Shown here one piece after another: positions 34,180 through 42,153 of a stretch of DNA of 64,000 bases (position 1 is its first letter; each line of letters opens with the position of its first letter). A program made the translations under genes and the position numbers. This DNA is from Vulcanimicrobiota bacterium (GTDB lineage: Bacteria > Vulcanimicrobiota > Vulcanimicrobiia > Vulcanimicrobiales > Vulcanimicrobiaceae). The notes beneath the pieces were generated by a model. That model was not told the DNA's origin and ran no database searches. It saw only the letters and a program-made list of their open reading frames with translations. The stretch lies in assembly GCA_003168375.1 (NCBI GenBank), contig PMSI01000003.1, positions 682,001 through 746,000 of the forward strand, in the 5' to 3' direction.

Positions 34180-35022
34180 ATGGCCCGACTCATCGCCGGC
34201 CTTCTGATACTCGCGACGGCTCTTCTCAGCGCCGCGATCCCGCTTCGTGCCGAAACGTCACCCCCGCGGATACGGCTTCAGTCGTGTGTCGTTAGGGCTG
34301 TTGGTGAGGGCAATATCGAGTCGATCGCGGCCCTGATGCAGGTGCGTTTCATGAATGAGTCCGCGCAGACGCTCAAGAGGATCGTCTGGCGCTCGCAAAC
34401 TCCGACGGGTACGATCGATATCGCGGACACTGGGACGTTCTCGCCGGGCGTAAGCATCTATCGGCACCCTATATACAAAGGGAAGGCGTGGAAGGTCTCT
34501 CGCAATGCATTTCAGATGATGGGTCCCGGCTTGTGCACTGTCATCCAGACCGAAGGCGCCGACGGTGCGATTTGGAAAGCGACAGGAATCGCGCCGGCGG
34601 CGATCGACATTCCGCCCTCGCCTCCCGATTCAGCGACACCAGTCCCGCCGGCGTTTGACAATCCGGAGCACAATCCGATCGGCATCATTTCGTGCCGGTT
34701 CAGCCTGTATTGGGGCCGGTCGCACGGAACGGTGCGATTTCGCAATCTCTCGCCGCGACCGATCGATAGCATCACCTTCCGCGGCTTGTTCGGCGAGGCA
34801 GGTATCGACGTCGTCAAGCAAGGCATGTTTTCAACGGGTGCCTTCGTCAACAGCGGGGATATGATTCGGCGCGACCTGCCGGCGAACGCCTATCAGGAGT
34901 ACGAGTCGCTGGACTCGCCGACGAGCTGCGTCGCCGTCAGCGCACATTACGTGGACGGAAGCGTTTGGCAAAACCCGAGCGTGAGTCCCACGGAGCCGCC
35001 GTTCCCCGTTGGCGTCCCGTGA
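34180..35022 (+). CDS. Secreted two-domain protein of unknown function
   Basis: A 280-residue protein. ATG 34180 gives a clean signal peptide (MARLIAGLLILATALLSAAIPLRA); the frame extends to 34138 without adding a credible start. Two similar beta-rich halves, each with a pair of Cys and an F(S)PG/F(S)TG motif, are joined by a Pro-rich linker. The second ends CVAVSAHYVDGSVWQNPS. The layout resembles the protein at 40103-41206, suggesting one secreted family expanded in this genome. Confidence 0.75.
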   Translation: MARLIAGLLILATALLSAAIPLRAETSPPRIRLQSCVVRAVGEGNIESIAALMQVRFMNESAQTLKRIVWRSQTPTGTIDIADTGTFSPGVSIYRHPIYKGKAWKVSRNAFQMMGPGLCTVIQTEGADGAIWKATGIAPAAIDIPPSPPDSATPVPPAFDNPEHNPIGIISCRFSLYWGRSHGTVRFRNLSPRPIDSITFRGLFGEAGIDVVKQGMFSTGAFVNSGDMIRRDLPANAYQEYESLDSPTSCVAVSAHYVDGSVWQNPSVSPTEPPFPVGVP

Positions 35023-35055
35023 GGTATGCCCGAGGCCTTATCAACGCGATCGCTT

Positions 35056-35511
35056 TCATCGCCGCGGGCGCTGTTTCAATGAGACCGAGCGCATGATGGT
35101 CACGAGCGCACCACGGTCCCGCATGGGCGTCGGCGCTTGCGCTTCGGCAACGTTTAGGAGTTCGGCGACACCGGGCAGAGCGAGCGTCTCCGCCCCACCG
35201 GGTAGGCGCAGGAAGCGGTTCTGTTTTCCACTCCCGGCGAGGAGGCCGCGCGGATCGCTGATATCGGCACCGCGGTAGAACGACAGGCCGACGCCGTTGG
35301 CGTCGGCGGCGATCGATACGATGCAATCCGACGGACGCTCTGTCGAACAATAGCCGATCACGAAGAAATTGTAATTGTCGTACGCGAGTTCGAAAGTCGG
35401 GAAGCGTTCTTGTAGGACGGCCCGCACCGCGCGGATCATCCGTGCGACCGCCGGGTCAAATTTTGCAATCGCCGCCGTGATTTGCGCCCGGTCGGTGGCC
35501 AGGGTCTTCAT
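35056..35511 (-). CDS. DUF1801 domain-containing protein
   Basis: A 151-residue protein from ATG 35511. FPTFELAYDNYNFFVIGYCS and the following SFYRGADISDPRGLL match the YdhG/DUF1801 fold, a small alpha/beta domain of unknown biochemical role. The frame is open to 35643, but that part is Arg-rich shadow. It lies downstream of the ModA-like gene on the same strand. Confidence 0.8.
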   Translation of the reverse strand: MKTLATDRAQITAAIAKFDPAVARMIRAVRAVLQERFPTFELAYDNYNFFVIGYCSTERPSDCIVSIAADANGVGLSFYRGADISDPRGLLAGSGKQNRFLRLPGGAETLALPGVAELLNVAEAQAPTPMRDRGALVTIMRSVSLKQRPRR

Positions 35512-35655
35512 CGGCGAAGCAGCCGCGCGAAATCCGGACCTATCGCGGCGCGGGCCCCGAACTGAACGGGGTAAACGACCGCAGCGAGTTTTGCGGCGTC
35601 GCGAAGCAGGCTCAGGCGAGTACCTCCGACGGGTGTGCTCCACGCCGACCGCGGA

Positions 35656-36498
35656 TCACAATGTCGAGCGGTGCGGAATGGGCTCGAGCCCGGTCTTCGC
35701 GATGCCCGGCGCGGCGGCCGGTGACGCGAGAAACGCGAGCAGCGCGCGTGCTGATGGGCCGTGCTGCGCGTTCGCGACAACGCCGCCCGCGAACACGGTG
35801 ATCTTCTGCACTTCGGACGGGATGACGCCGACGATGTCGATGCCGTGTACGGGTCGCAGCTCGCTCAGCTGCTGAAAACCTATCTCCGCGTCGCCGCGCG
35901 CGACCACCTCGCCGACCGGCGTCGCAGGGATCATCGCGCTCTTCGCCCGTACGGCGTCGGCGATGCCGAGCTTCGCGAACATCTCGTTCTGGATGTAGAC
36001 GCCGCTAGCGCTGTCCGAATACGCGATCGATCGCGCGTTCAGCAGAGCTTGCTTGAAGTGGTCGACCGTACTGATGTCGGGCTTCGGGGCTCCGGCGCGC
36101 ACCGCCATCGCGATCGGCGAACGTGCGAGATCGATGCGGCTGTTCGCGACGACCGACCCGGCCTTGATCAGGTCGTCGAGCGCGTAACCGACCATGATGA
36201 CGACGTCGGCCTGCTCACCGCGTGCCAGACGATTCGGGATCGCCTGCGCCGTCGCGCCCATCGACGGGCCGGATATGATCTCCAGCGTGTCTCCGGTTTG
36301 CTGCCCATACGCCGGCGCGAGATCGCGCAGCGCCGCGGAGAATCCACCCGAGATCATCACGCGAACCGTTTCGGCGCCGGCGATCGCCGTCTGTGAGAGG
36401 AAGAGCGCGGTAGCCGCTGCGAGAAACGCGGACCGCGAGCCCGTTGCCCGGATGTTCCTCCGGACGAATTCGGACGCCCTTAGCCGGTCCACCTCCAT
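35656..36498 (-). CDS. ModA-like periplasmic substrate-binding protein
   Basis: A 280-residue protein with an N-terminal export signal (FLAAATALFLSQTAIAGA). The type II periplasmic-binding fold is visible in VRVMISGGFSAALRDLAPAY and SGPSMGATAQAI near the ligand loop, then ARSPIAMAVRAGAPKPDI. ModA proteins bind molybdate or tungstate for an ABC importer. No modB or modC lies beside it, so it is either an orphan or serves another ligand. Confidence 0.82.
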   Translation of the reverse strand: MEVDRLRASEFVRRNIRATGSRSAFLAAATALFLSQTAIAGAETVRVMISGGFSAALRDLAPAYGQQTGDTLEIISGPSMGATAQAIPNRLARGEQADVVIMVGYALDDLIKAGSVVANSRIDLARSPIAMAVRAGAPKPDISTVDHFKQALLNARSIAYSDSASGVYIQNEMFAKLGIADAVRAKSAMIPATPVGEVVARGDAEIGFQQLSELRPVHGIDIVGVIPSEVQKITVFAGGVVANAQHGPSARALLAFLASPAAAPGIAKTGLEPIPHRSTL

Positions 36499-36606
36499 CG
36501 AGGCTGAAGGCCGGCACGAATCAACAACCTAGCCTTGTTCAGCGGGCGGGGTCAGCCGGGGCACGGCGTTTCGAGCTTGGCGGGTCGTCTAATCGCGCGA
36601 TATCTC

Positions 36607-36641
36607 CGGTGGTTGGAATATTCCGGCCTTACCAGTAGGAG
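36607..36641 (+). repeat. Dispersed intergenic repeat, copy 6 (right part)
   Basis: GGTTGGAATAT-TCCGGCC-TTACCAGTAG; the left GGAATA box is not recognisable. It lies immediately before the truncated EamA fragment (open from 36657). Confidence 0.82.
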
Positions 36642-36656
36642 ACGCAATGGCTGTAA

Positions 36657-36836
36657 TCGATTTTTCGTCACGCGGCCCAATTAGTTCTCGAGCCGGTGAT
36701 CGCCGCGGTCCTCGCGTCCTGGCTGTTCTCCGAGCGGCTGGGCACGACGACCGCGCTCGGGGCCGTCATAATCTTCGGCGCAATCGCGGTCGCGGTGCGC
36801 GGTGAACGCGCACTGGACGGTCCGGCGAGCGGCTGA
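36657..36836 (+). pseudogene. 3' remnant of an EamA/DMT-family transporter
   Basis: The frame is open from 36657 without a start codon and reads AAQLVLEPVIAAVLASWLFSE, then a last hydrophobic helix GAVIIFGAIAVAVRG. That is the C-terminal end of a ten-helix drug/metabolite transporter. The other eight or so helices are absent. The 5' break falls within about 15 bp of dispersed repeat copy 6, which suggests rearrangement at the repeat. The remaining part of 36499-36888 has no gene. Confidence 0.75.
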
Positions 36837-36888
36837 CGAAGCACGCTCGCCGGATCGATCAGCGGGTTCGCAAGCGACGAACGGTAAC

Positions 36889-37416
36889 CTATTGCCGCGT
36901 GCAGGATTCCTTGGACGTCAGCACCTTTCCGGTCTTCGACGACGTCCAGCTGCTGGCCGACGAGTACGCGTTGCCGGCCGTCTTCGTGAATACGCTCGTA
37001 CCGTTGCTCGTGCTCGGGTACACCACGGACCATTTCGAGCCGTTGAGCGCCGGTGACGTGCTCGTCTCGACCTGGCTTGCTCCGCGGGAGTCGATGGTGA
37101 TGAGCACCCAGTTGGCGTGCTGCGGATTGTACGCGAGGTACAGATCTTGTTGAGAACCGGTTTGACCGTCGCGCATGGTGGTCTGCGCCGCATGCAGCCA
37201 TTGCGGGCCGTGCGCGGTCACGACTTGCGTCTCCGACATCGTTGCGGTCTTGGCCGTTCCGGCGACGTCGACCGTGCGCGTGCAATGCCATGTGCCGAGC
37301 AGAAACTTGAAGCTTGCCGCTCGGTCGGCGGCGGATCCGGGGGCCGGCGCGCCGATCGCGGGGGTTGCGCCGATCAGGGAAAGGGCGAGGATGAGGCCTA
37401 CTGCCTTTGAGTACAC
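36889..37416 (-). CDS. Secreted DUF1579-like/lipocalin-type protein
   Basis: A 175-residue protein with signal peptide MYSKAVGLILALSLIGATPAIGA. FKFLLGTWHC begins a beta-barrel-like domain like the THAP4/DUF1579 type of small ligand-binding proteins. Two Cys (in WHC and near the C-terminus) may form a disulfide. Ligand unknown. It is the downstream member of a same-strand pair with the 37438-37752 gene. Confidence 0.75.
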   Translation of the reverse strand: MYSKAVGLILALSLIGATPAIGAPAPGSAADRAASFKFLLGTWHCTRTVDVAGTAKTATMSETQVVTAHGPQWLHAAQTTMRDGQTGSQQDLYLAYNPQHANWVLITIDSRGASQVETSTSPALNGSKWSVVYPSTSNGTSVFTKTAGNAYSSASSWTSSKTGKVLTSKESCTRQ

Positions 37417-37437
37417 GACGTCTTCTCTCCTTAGCCG

Positions 37438-37752
37438 TCAGTTACAGACGTAGACGTAGCGATACACATAGACGCAACGACCGCCGCTACAGTAGTACAC
37501 GTATCGGTAGACATAATAGCATACCGGGACCCAGGCGACTTGCGTCGGCAAGGTGCCCAGCAGTTGTGCCGCTCGCGCCGTTTCCGCTGCGGACACGGGG
37601 TGCGAGACACTGTCCGGCGCGACGCCGACGTGAGCGACTGCGGTAGCGCTCGGGTTCGACACGGAGTCGGCCCGGGCGAGTGCTGGGGCCGTGCCCGCCG
37701 CCATGAGGGCGCTACACGCGAGAAGGACGGAGATGACGCGGGGATATGACAA
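37438..37752 (-). CDS. Small secreted protein with Tyr/Val/Cys-rich C-terminus
   Basis: About 104 residues from TTG 37752, preceded by GGAGCG; the frame extends to 37797. A signal peptide (VISVLLACSALMAAGTAPALA) is followed by a short linker. The tail has 11 Tyr/Cys within about 27 residues: VCYYVYRYVYYC, then SGGRC, then VYVYRYVYVC. The two halves of the tail mirror each other around SGGRC, suggesting a beta-hairpin locked by disulfides. No family recognised. Confidence 0.65.
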   Translation of the reverse strand: MSYPRVISVLLACSALMAAGTAPALARADSVSNPSATAVAHVGVAPDSVSHPVSAAETARAAQLLGTLPTQVAWVPVCYYVYRYVYYCSGGRCVYVYRYVYVCN

Positions 37753-37993
37753 GAATTCGCTCCGTTCATAAGAAGCCACCCGGCTGTACGACCACACGTT
37801 AGCACCGTTTCGGCCTCCTGACCATGGGGGGCCGACCCTTTACTGCGCGCGGAGCAGCGTGAGCCCGCGTCGTAGCCGGCACCTGTCGAGGAAAATGTGG
37901 CGCCCGCCTGGATGTGGCGTAGTATCGGATCGGAGAGGGACTATCGACGATGCGAAAGCCGTCGTCGTTGCAGCGCGCGTTTCAGCCTCCAGA

Positions 37994-38378
37994 CTACGTG
38001 ACTTTGTGGGCGTACGGCGTCATCAGCCAGGCCTGCATCTGCGAGCCGCCCTGCCATGGGCCCGCGATCACCGTCGTCCCCGGCGGGAAGGGGCCGGACG
38101 ACCCCGAGACGGTGAGGTACGTCTGCGGATCGGTACCGCCCGTTCGGATCGTGCTATAGCCTTCGTCCTGCGCGCTGCCGACGGTCCACGTCGACCACAG
38201 GCCGCCGTTCCCCGAGTCGATACAGGAAACCGGGCCGCCGCCGACGGCGCTCATCATGATCATGCTGAGTTCTTCGTTGGCGAAGACGACGCCGAGCGGG
38301 ATCACCCCGTCGATTCAGGTAGTTGGCGTTCCACAGTTGCGCCGGGGCGGCCTCAAAGTCGGGACCGGAGGGCCGCTC
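37994..38378 (-). pseudogene. Truncated, frameshifted hypothetical gene
   Basis: The 103-codon frame ending at 37994 (GVVFANEELSMIMMSAVGGGP ... TGGTDPQTYLTVSGSSGP) has no ribosome-binding site. Upstream, the next frame continues the same composition (DFEAAPAQLWNANYLNR), so one base is missing or extra near 38312. Further upstream the sequence turns into an oxidoreductase relic, so the true 5' end is lost. Confidence 0.55.
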
Positions 38379-38437
38379 CAGTATTCGTTCGGACATATCG
38401 CCGGTGACTGCGGTTAAAGCCGATGCTCGCACCCAAG
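38379..38437 (-). pseudogene. Relic of a third quinone-oxidoreductase copy
   Basis: About 58 bp match the two oxidoreductase genes in the segment encoding LGASIGFDAVAGDMSERIL. The relic carries one inserted base that splits the peptide between frames. Similarity stops abruptly on both sides. The match to 31.43 and 44.0 kb is far too long for chance. Confidence 0.75.
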
Positions 38438-38496
38438 GGAGGCATCGCTCGGAGCCGAAGGTGCGGTACAATCTGCTCGAACGAGGAGTTCCTAAG

Positions 38497-39252
38497 ATGC
38501 ACCGAGCGGCGCTCGGCATTGCCGGCTTCGCAGCCGGCGTCCTCGCCCTCTCTCCCGGATCGCCGTCGGCCGCGGGTCTCGGGTTCGTCGCGACCGTGAA
38601 GGCGACACACCCGGTCGCCTATTATCGCCTCACCGGGATGAGCGGGTCGAGCGAGGTCGGTTCCTCGACGTACACGGCCGTCGGCGGCGTCAGCTCGGTC
38701 GCCAACGCCTCATTGTGCGCGCCGATCAGCGTCCCCGGCAACCAGTGTACCCTCTTCGACGGCACCTCCGGGTACTTCGACACGTCGCAAATGGGCGGGA
38801 TACGTGGCGCGGGGAGCATCATGGCTTGGGTGCATCTGACCGCTCGGCCGAAGTTGACCGGCCGCATCTCCTACGTCGCCGGGATCTCGCAGAACGGCAA
38901 CGATTTCGACGTGCAATTCGAGCCGGACAATACCCTGCGATTTTACACCGCTGCCGCACCGTACGTGGCGTACAGCCCACCATTGGCGACGTTCGAGGGA
39001 GAGTGGCATCTCGTCGTCGCCACCTTGAGCGAGGGCACGGGAGTGTGCGCGATCTATTGGGATGGGAAGCTCGCCAAGAGCGATCACGGAGGAGGCACTC
39101 CCGGCAAGACCAACGAGTTCTCGATCGGCGAGAGCAAGGTCTTCCATGGACGCTTCTTCAACGGAAGCCTCAGCGACGTCGCACTTTGGAACACCGCGCT
39201 AACCGCCGACACCATCGAGAAGATCTACGCATCGCGCTTGAACGCCCCCTAA
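38497..39252 (+). CDS. Secreted LamG/concanavalin-A-like domain protein
   Basis: A 251-residue protein. ATG 38497 follows GAGGAG, with a TACAAT -10-like box about 30 bp upstream. The signal peptide is MHRAALGIAGFAAGVLALSPGSPSA. VATVKATHPVAYYRL starts a laminin-G-like jelly-roll fold, with ITxSxWxH-type strand EGEWHLVVATL and the final VALWNTALTADTIEKIY typical of LamG_3. It probably binds carbohydrate outside the cell. Confidence 0.87.
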   Translation: MHRAALGIAGFAAGVLALSPGSPSAAGLGFVATVKATHPVAYYRLTGMSGSSEVGSSTYTAVGGVSSVANASLCAPISVPGNQCTLFDGTSGYFDTSQMGGIRGAGSIMAWVHLTARPKLTGRISYVAGISQNGNDFDVQFEPDNTLRFYTAAAPYVAYSPPLATFEGEWHLVVATLSEGTGVCAIYWDGKLAKSDHGGGTPGKTNEFSIGESKVFHGRFFNGSLSDVALWNTALTADTIEKIYASRLNAP

Positions 39253-39308
39253 CCGCCGACGCCGAAATACGCGTCAGGGTGCGCAGTTATTCTCGGGCAA
39301 CCCTTTCG

Positions 39309-40022
39309 TTAATCCGTTGCCGCGTCCGCGGCTACAATGGCGATGCGGTCTCGAAGCATCTTGTGCCCGTCTGACAACGGCATTGCGTCGATTGACGCAA
39401 GCACGGAGAACAACCGGTTCTTGCGCCCCTGTTCGTCGCGCCAAGCTGGTGTTTGTAGGTATCTCTGATTCTGGTCATCTCGTTCATAGACGATCAGGTC
39501 GGTATCGAATTCAATTGAGGCCCGAATTCCGTCCACCAAGTCTCGCCCACGGTCCGACACGATAGCCGTCAGGCGAAACGCCGGTTCAACGTCGTTGACG
39601 AAGTCGAGCGTCGCATCGACGAGCCAATGGTTATCAACGATCGTAACCAGATGGCCACCCCACGAATCGTGCGTATCCTCGGTACTCGAGCTCACGACGA
39701 TCGCTCCCAGGCTGCGTTGCAAGGCTTCGTTTTCGGGCAGTCGCCCCTGCCGGATGAGCTCTCGACATTTTCGATTCGCGACGTGAAGCCGAACCGAAAC
39801 GCACGTCGCCGCGACGCCAACACAAATCATAAAGTCGCGAACGGCTGCGGACCCGTCGATCCCTGACGGTAGTTGGTTCGGGTCGATTCCCCTGACGGCG
39901 ACCACGACATCCTGAAGCGCCGAGGCCGGTACGCCGCTCGGGGGTGGAGCGCCCGGCGTCCGGACTACGCGAACGTTATCAGCGGGGCGCATCTTCCTGG
40001 AAAGCCGCTGCCAAAAGCCCAT
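39309..40022 (-). CDS. Transglutaminase-like protein of unknown function
   Basis: A 237-residue soluble protein. A Cys-His-Asp arrangement is visible: AATCVSVRL (Cys), WGGHLVTIV (His) and NHWLVDATL (Asp). It fits papain/transglutaminase-fold enzymes. No signal peptide. The substrate is unknown, and the assignment rests on this motif spacing alone. Confidence 0.6.
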   Translation of the reverse strand: MGFWQRLSRKMRPADNVRVVRTPGAPPPSGVPASALQDVVVAVRGIDPNQLPSGIDGSAAVRDFMICVGVAATCVSVRLHVANRKCRELIRQGRLPENEALQRSLGAIVVSSSTEDTHDSWGGHLVTIVDNHWLVDATLDFVNDVEPAFRLTAIVSDRGRDLVDGIRASIEFDTDLIVYERDDQNQRYLQTPAWRDEQGRKNRLFSVLASIDAMPLSDGHKMLRDRIAIVAADAATD

Positions 40023-40102
40023 CCCCTTTTCATATCCCGCGTAAACCGGCGACGTAACCTCCGGAAGCGGCTCGCAGGGACCGTACTGTCGCCGGCGTCC
40101 CG

Positions 40103-41206
40103 CTAGGGCGCCGTGATCGATTCGCCTACGACCGGGTAGGTCGGCGACATCCAGGTCGTGCCGTCGGCGAAGTCGACGATCTCCGGGCTCACCACGATCC
40201 GGCCAACGGCGAACGCCGGCACCCCCTCTGCGGGCGAGTACATGAACGTATCGCCGTCCCAGCGCCCCTGGATGCCCTCGCAGGCCGAACCGGAGTCGTC
40301 GGCCGGCGTCCCGGGCGCGAATTTTCCCCTACTGTCCAGCGTCTCGATCCCGCCGATCTTTCCGGTGCGATCAACGATCGCAAGGTCGACGCGAACACGC
40401 TTCGCACCGCGCGGGTCGCGGTTGCCGAACACCATGCAGATCTGCTGCGAGCGAAGCGTCTGCGGTAGGGCAGCGAGGACCTGCAGCAAACCGGGACCCG
40501 ACGGCGGTCCGCCTCCGGTCTGCATCGCGCTTTCGTACCGGAACGCGTCGGTGAGCTCGATCGGCGAACCCGTCATGGCGCGCGTCGTGATGCGCGGCGG
40601 ACCGGCCGCGACTGCGGCACTGAACGGCGGCGCAACGGGAAGCGTGACGTGATCGCCGGTTTGCGGAACCTGGTCGGTGCGCCACGCGGTGCCGTCGTCG
40701 TAGACGATCTCGCGCGCCGAGACCAGAATTGCGGCGACCTCCTGCACCGGGGCGTTCTTGTTCGCGCGATAGACGAACGTCGAGCGAGCCGCCGCTCCGG
40801 CGGCCCCGAACCCGTGGCAATTGCCGTTTCCGATATCCTGTCCGTTGCTGCCGACCGAGAACGCCGACCGCGTGTCGACCAAGAACTTGCCGCGCGGGTA
40901 CATGACGTCGACGTCGACGACGGTACCGGTCGCATCGACCAGCGCCAAACTCAGGCCGACCTTCGTGGCCAGGCGCGGACCGTGGTTGACGAACACGACG
41001 CAGGCGACGTTCTGCAGGTTGCCCCTGCTGTCGAGCACATACGACGTTGCGCCCGTGATCTCGATCGCGCTGGGCCGCGCCGGATCGCCGGCGATGAGCG
41101 GACGGGACCCTGCTGCGGCAGCCGGAGCGCCGCTCGCGCACATCGCACCGAGCGCAGCTACGCCAAACCCGATCGTACCCGCGGCACGGGCGAGCGTTAT
41201 GTTCAT
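40103..41206 (-). CDS. Secreted two-domain protein of unknown function
   Basis: A 367-residue protein from ATG 41206, which gives a signal peptide (TIGFGVAALGAMCASGAPAAA); upstream codons are shadow. Two repeats each contain a Cys-VVF-N opening, a LALVDATG/LAIVDRTG strand, a RGKF motif, a second Cys and a DGT(A/T)W strand near the end. The pattern echoes the 34180-35022 protein. Divergent from the glycosylase gene by 61 bp. Confidence 0.75.
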   Translation of the reverse strand: MNITLARAAGTIGFGVAALGAMCASGAPAAAAGSRPLIAGDPARPSAIEITGATSYVLDSRGNLQNVACVVFVNHGPRLATKVGLSLALVDATGTVVDVDVMYPRGKFLVDTRSAFSVGSNGQDIGNGNCHGFGAAGAAARSTFVYRANKNAPVQEVAAILVSAREIVYDDGTAWRTDQVPQTGDHVTLPVAPPFSAAVAAGPPRITTRAMTGSPIELTDAFRYESAMQTGGGPPSGPGLLQVLAALPQTLRSQQICMVFGNRDPRGAKRVRVDLAIVDRTGKIGGIETLDSRGKFAPGTPADDSGSACEGIQGRWDGDTFMYSPAEGVPAFAVGRIVVSPEIVDFADGTTWMSPTYPVVGESITAP

Positions 41207-41267
41207 CGCAAGGATTCTATCATAGCGAAGCTGGGAGTCGACGCTCAGCGGAGCGTAACCTCCAGGA

Positions 41268-42149
41268 GTGCCCGAGCTCCCGGATATCGCCGCGTATATC
41301 AGCGCGCTGGAGGACCGCATCGTCGGCCGGCCGCTGGAGCGCGTCAGGATAGCGAACCCGTTCCTGCTGCGGACGGCGGAGCCGCCGCTTTCGACCGTCG
41401 AAGGCCGCGTCGTGCGCGAGCTGCGGCACATCGGGAAGCGGATCGCGATCGGACTGGACGGCGATCTTTGGCTCGTGTTTCACCTGATGATCGCCGGGCG
41501 GCTCCATTGGCGAGCCGCCGGCGCGAAGCTCGCCGGACGGAACGCAATCGCAGCGCTCGACTTCCCGAACGGATCCCTCGTGCTCACCGAAGCAGGCACG
41601 AAGCGTCGCGCATCGTTGCACGTATTGCATGGGGAAGACGCGCTGCGGGCCATCGATCCCGGCGGGGTCGACGTGTTTTCCATCGACCTTGACGCGTTTC
41701 GCGCCGCGCTCACGGACGAGAACCGCACCCTCAAGCGCGCGTTGACCGATCCACGCATCATCAGCGGGATCGGCAACGCCTATTCCGACGAAATCCTCCA
41801 CGCGGCGCGACTGTCCCCGATCCGGCTCACGCGAAGTCTCACGCCGCCGGAATGGAAACGCCTCTTCACCGCGACCCGCACGACACTCCAACTCTGGATC
41901 GACCGGTTCCGAACCGAAGCGAAGGCGAAGTTCCCGGAGCACGTCACCGCGTTTCACGACGAGATGGCGGCGCACGGCAGGTACGGCAAACCGTGTCCCA
42001 CGTGCGGAGAAACGATTCGCCGAATCCGCTACGCCAACAACGAAACCAACTATTGCCCGCGCTGCCAGACCGGCGGAAAGATCCTTGCCGACCGCGGGCT
42101 CTCCCGGCTCTTGGGGGCAGACTGGCCGCGAACCCTCGACGAACTCTAG
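41268..42149 (+). CDS. mutM: Fpg/Nei-family DNA glycosylase
   Basis: A 293-residue protein from GTG 41268. After Met removal the N-terminus is PELPDI, giving the catalytic Pro and Glu of the family. A helix-two-turn-helix region (DPRIISGIGNAYSDEIL) and a C-terminal zinc finger with CPTC and CPRCQTGG follow. Such enzymes excise oxidised purines such as 8-oxoguanine, with lyase activity. The AspIle instead of GluVal in the N-terminal motif leaves open the exact Fpg/Nei subgroup. Confidence 0.9.
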   Translation: MPELPDIAAYISALEDRIVGRPLERVRIANPFLLRTAEPPLSTVEGRVVRELRHIGKRIAIGLDGDLWLVFHLMIAGRLHWRAAGAKLAGRNAIAALDFPNGSLVLTEAGTKRRASLHVLHGEDALRAIDPGGVDVFSIDLDAFRAALTDENRTLKRALTDPRIISGIGNAYSDEILHAARLSPIRLTRSLTPPEWKRLFTATRTTLQLWIDRFRTEAKAKFPEHVTAFHDEMAAHGRYGKPCPTCGETIRRIRYANNETNYCPRCQTGGKILADRGLSRLLGADWPRTLDEL

Positions 42150-42153
42150 GCAG

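Noticed and set aside
35508-35780. Leftward ORF ending in LRDAAKLAAVVYPVQFGARAAIGPDFARLLRR and overlapping the DUF1801 start
   Set aside because: Only about 40 residues are free of overlap with the ModA-like gene, with no start context. Weakly plausible as a small protein but not supportable.
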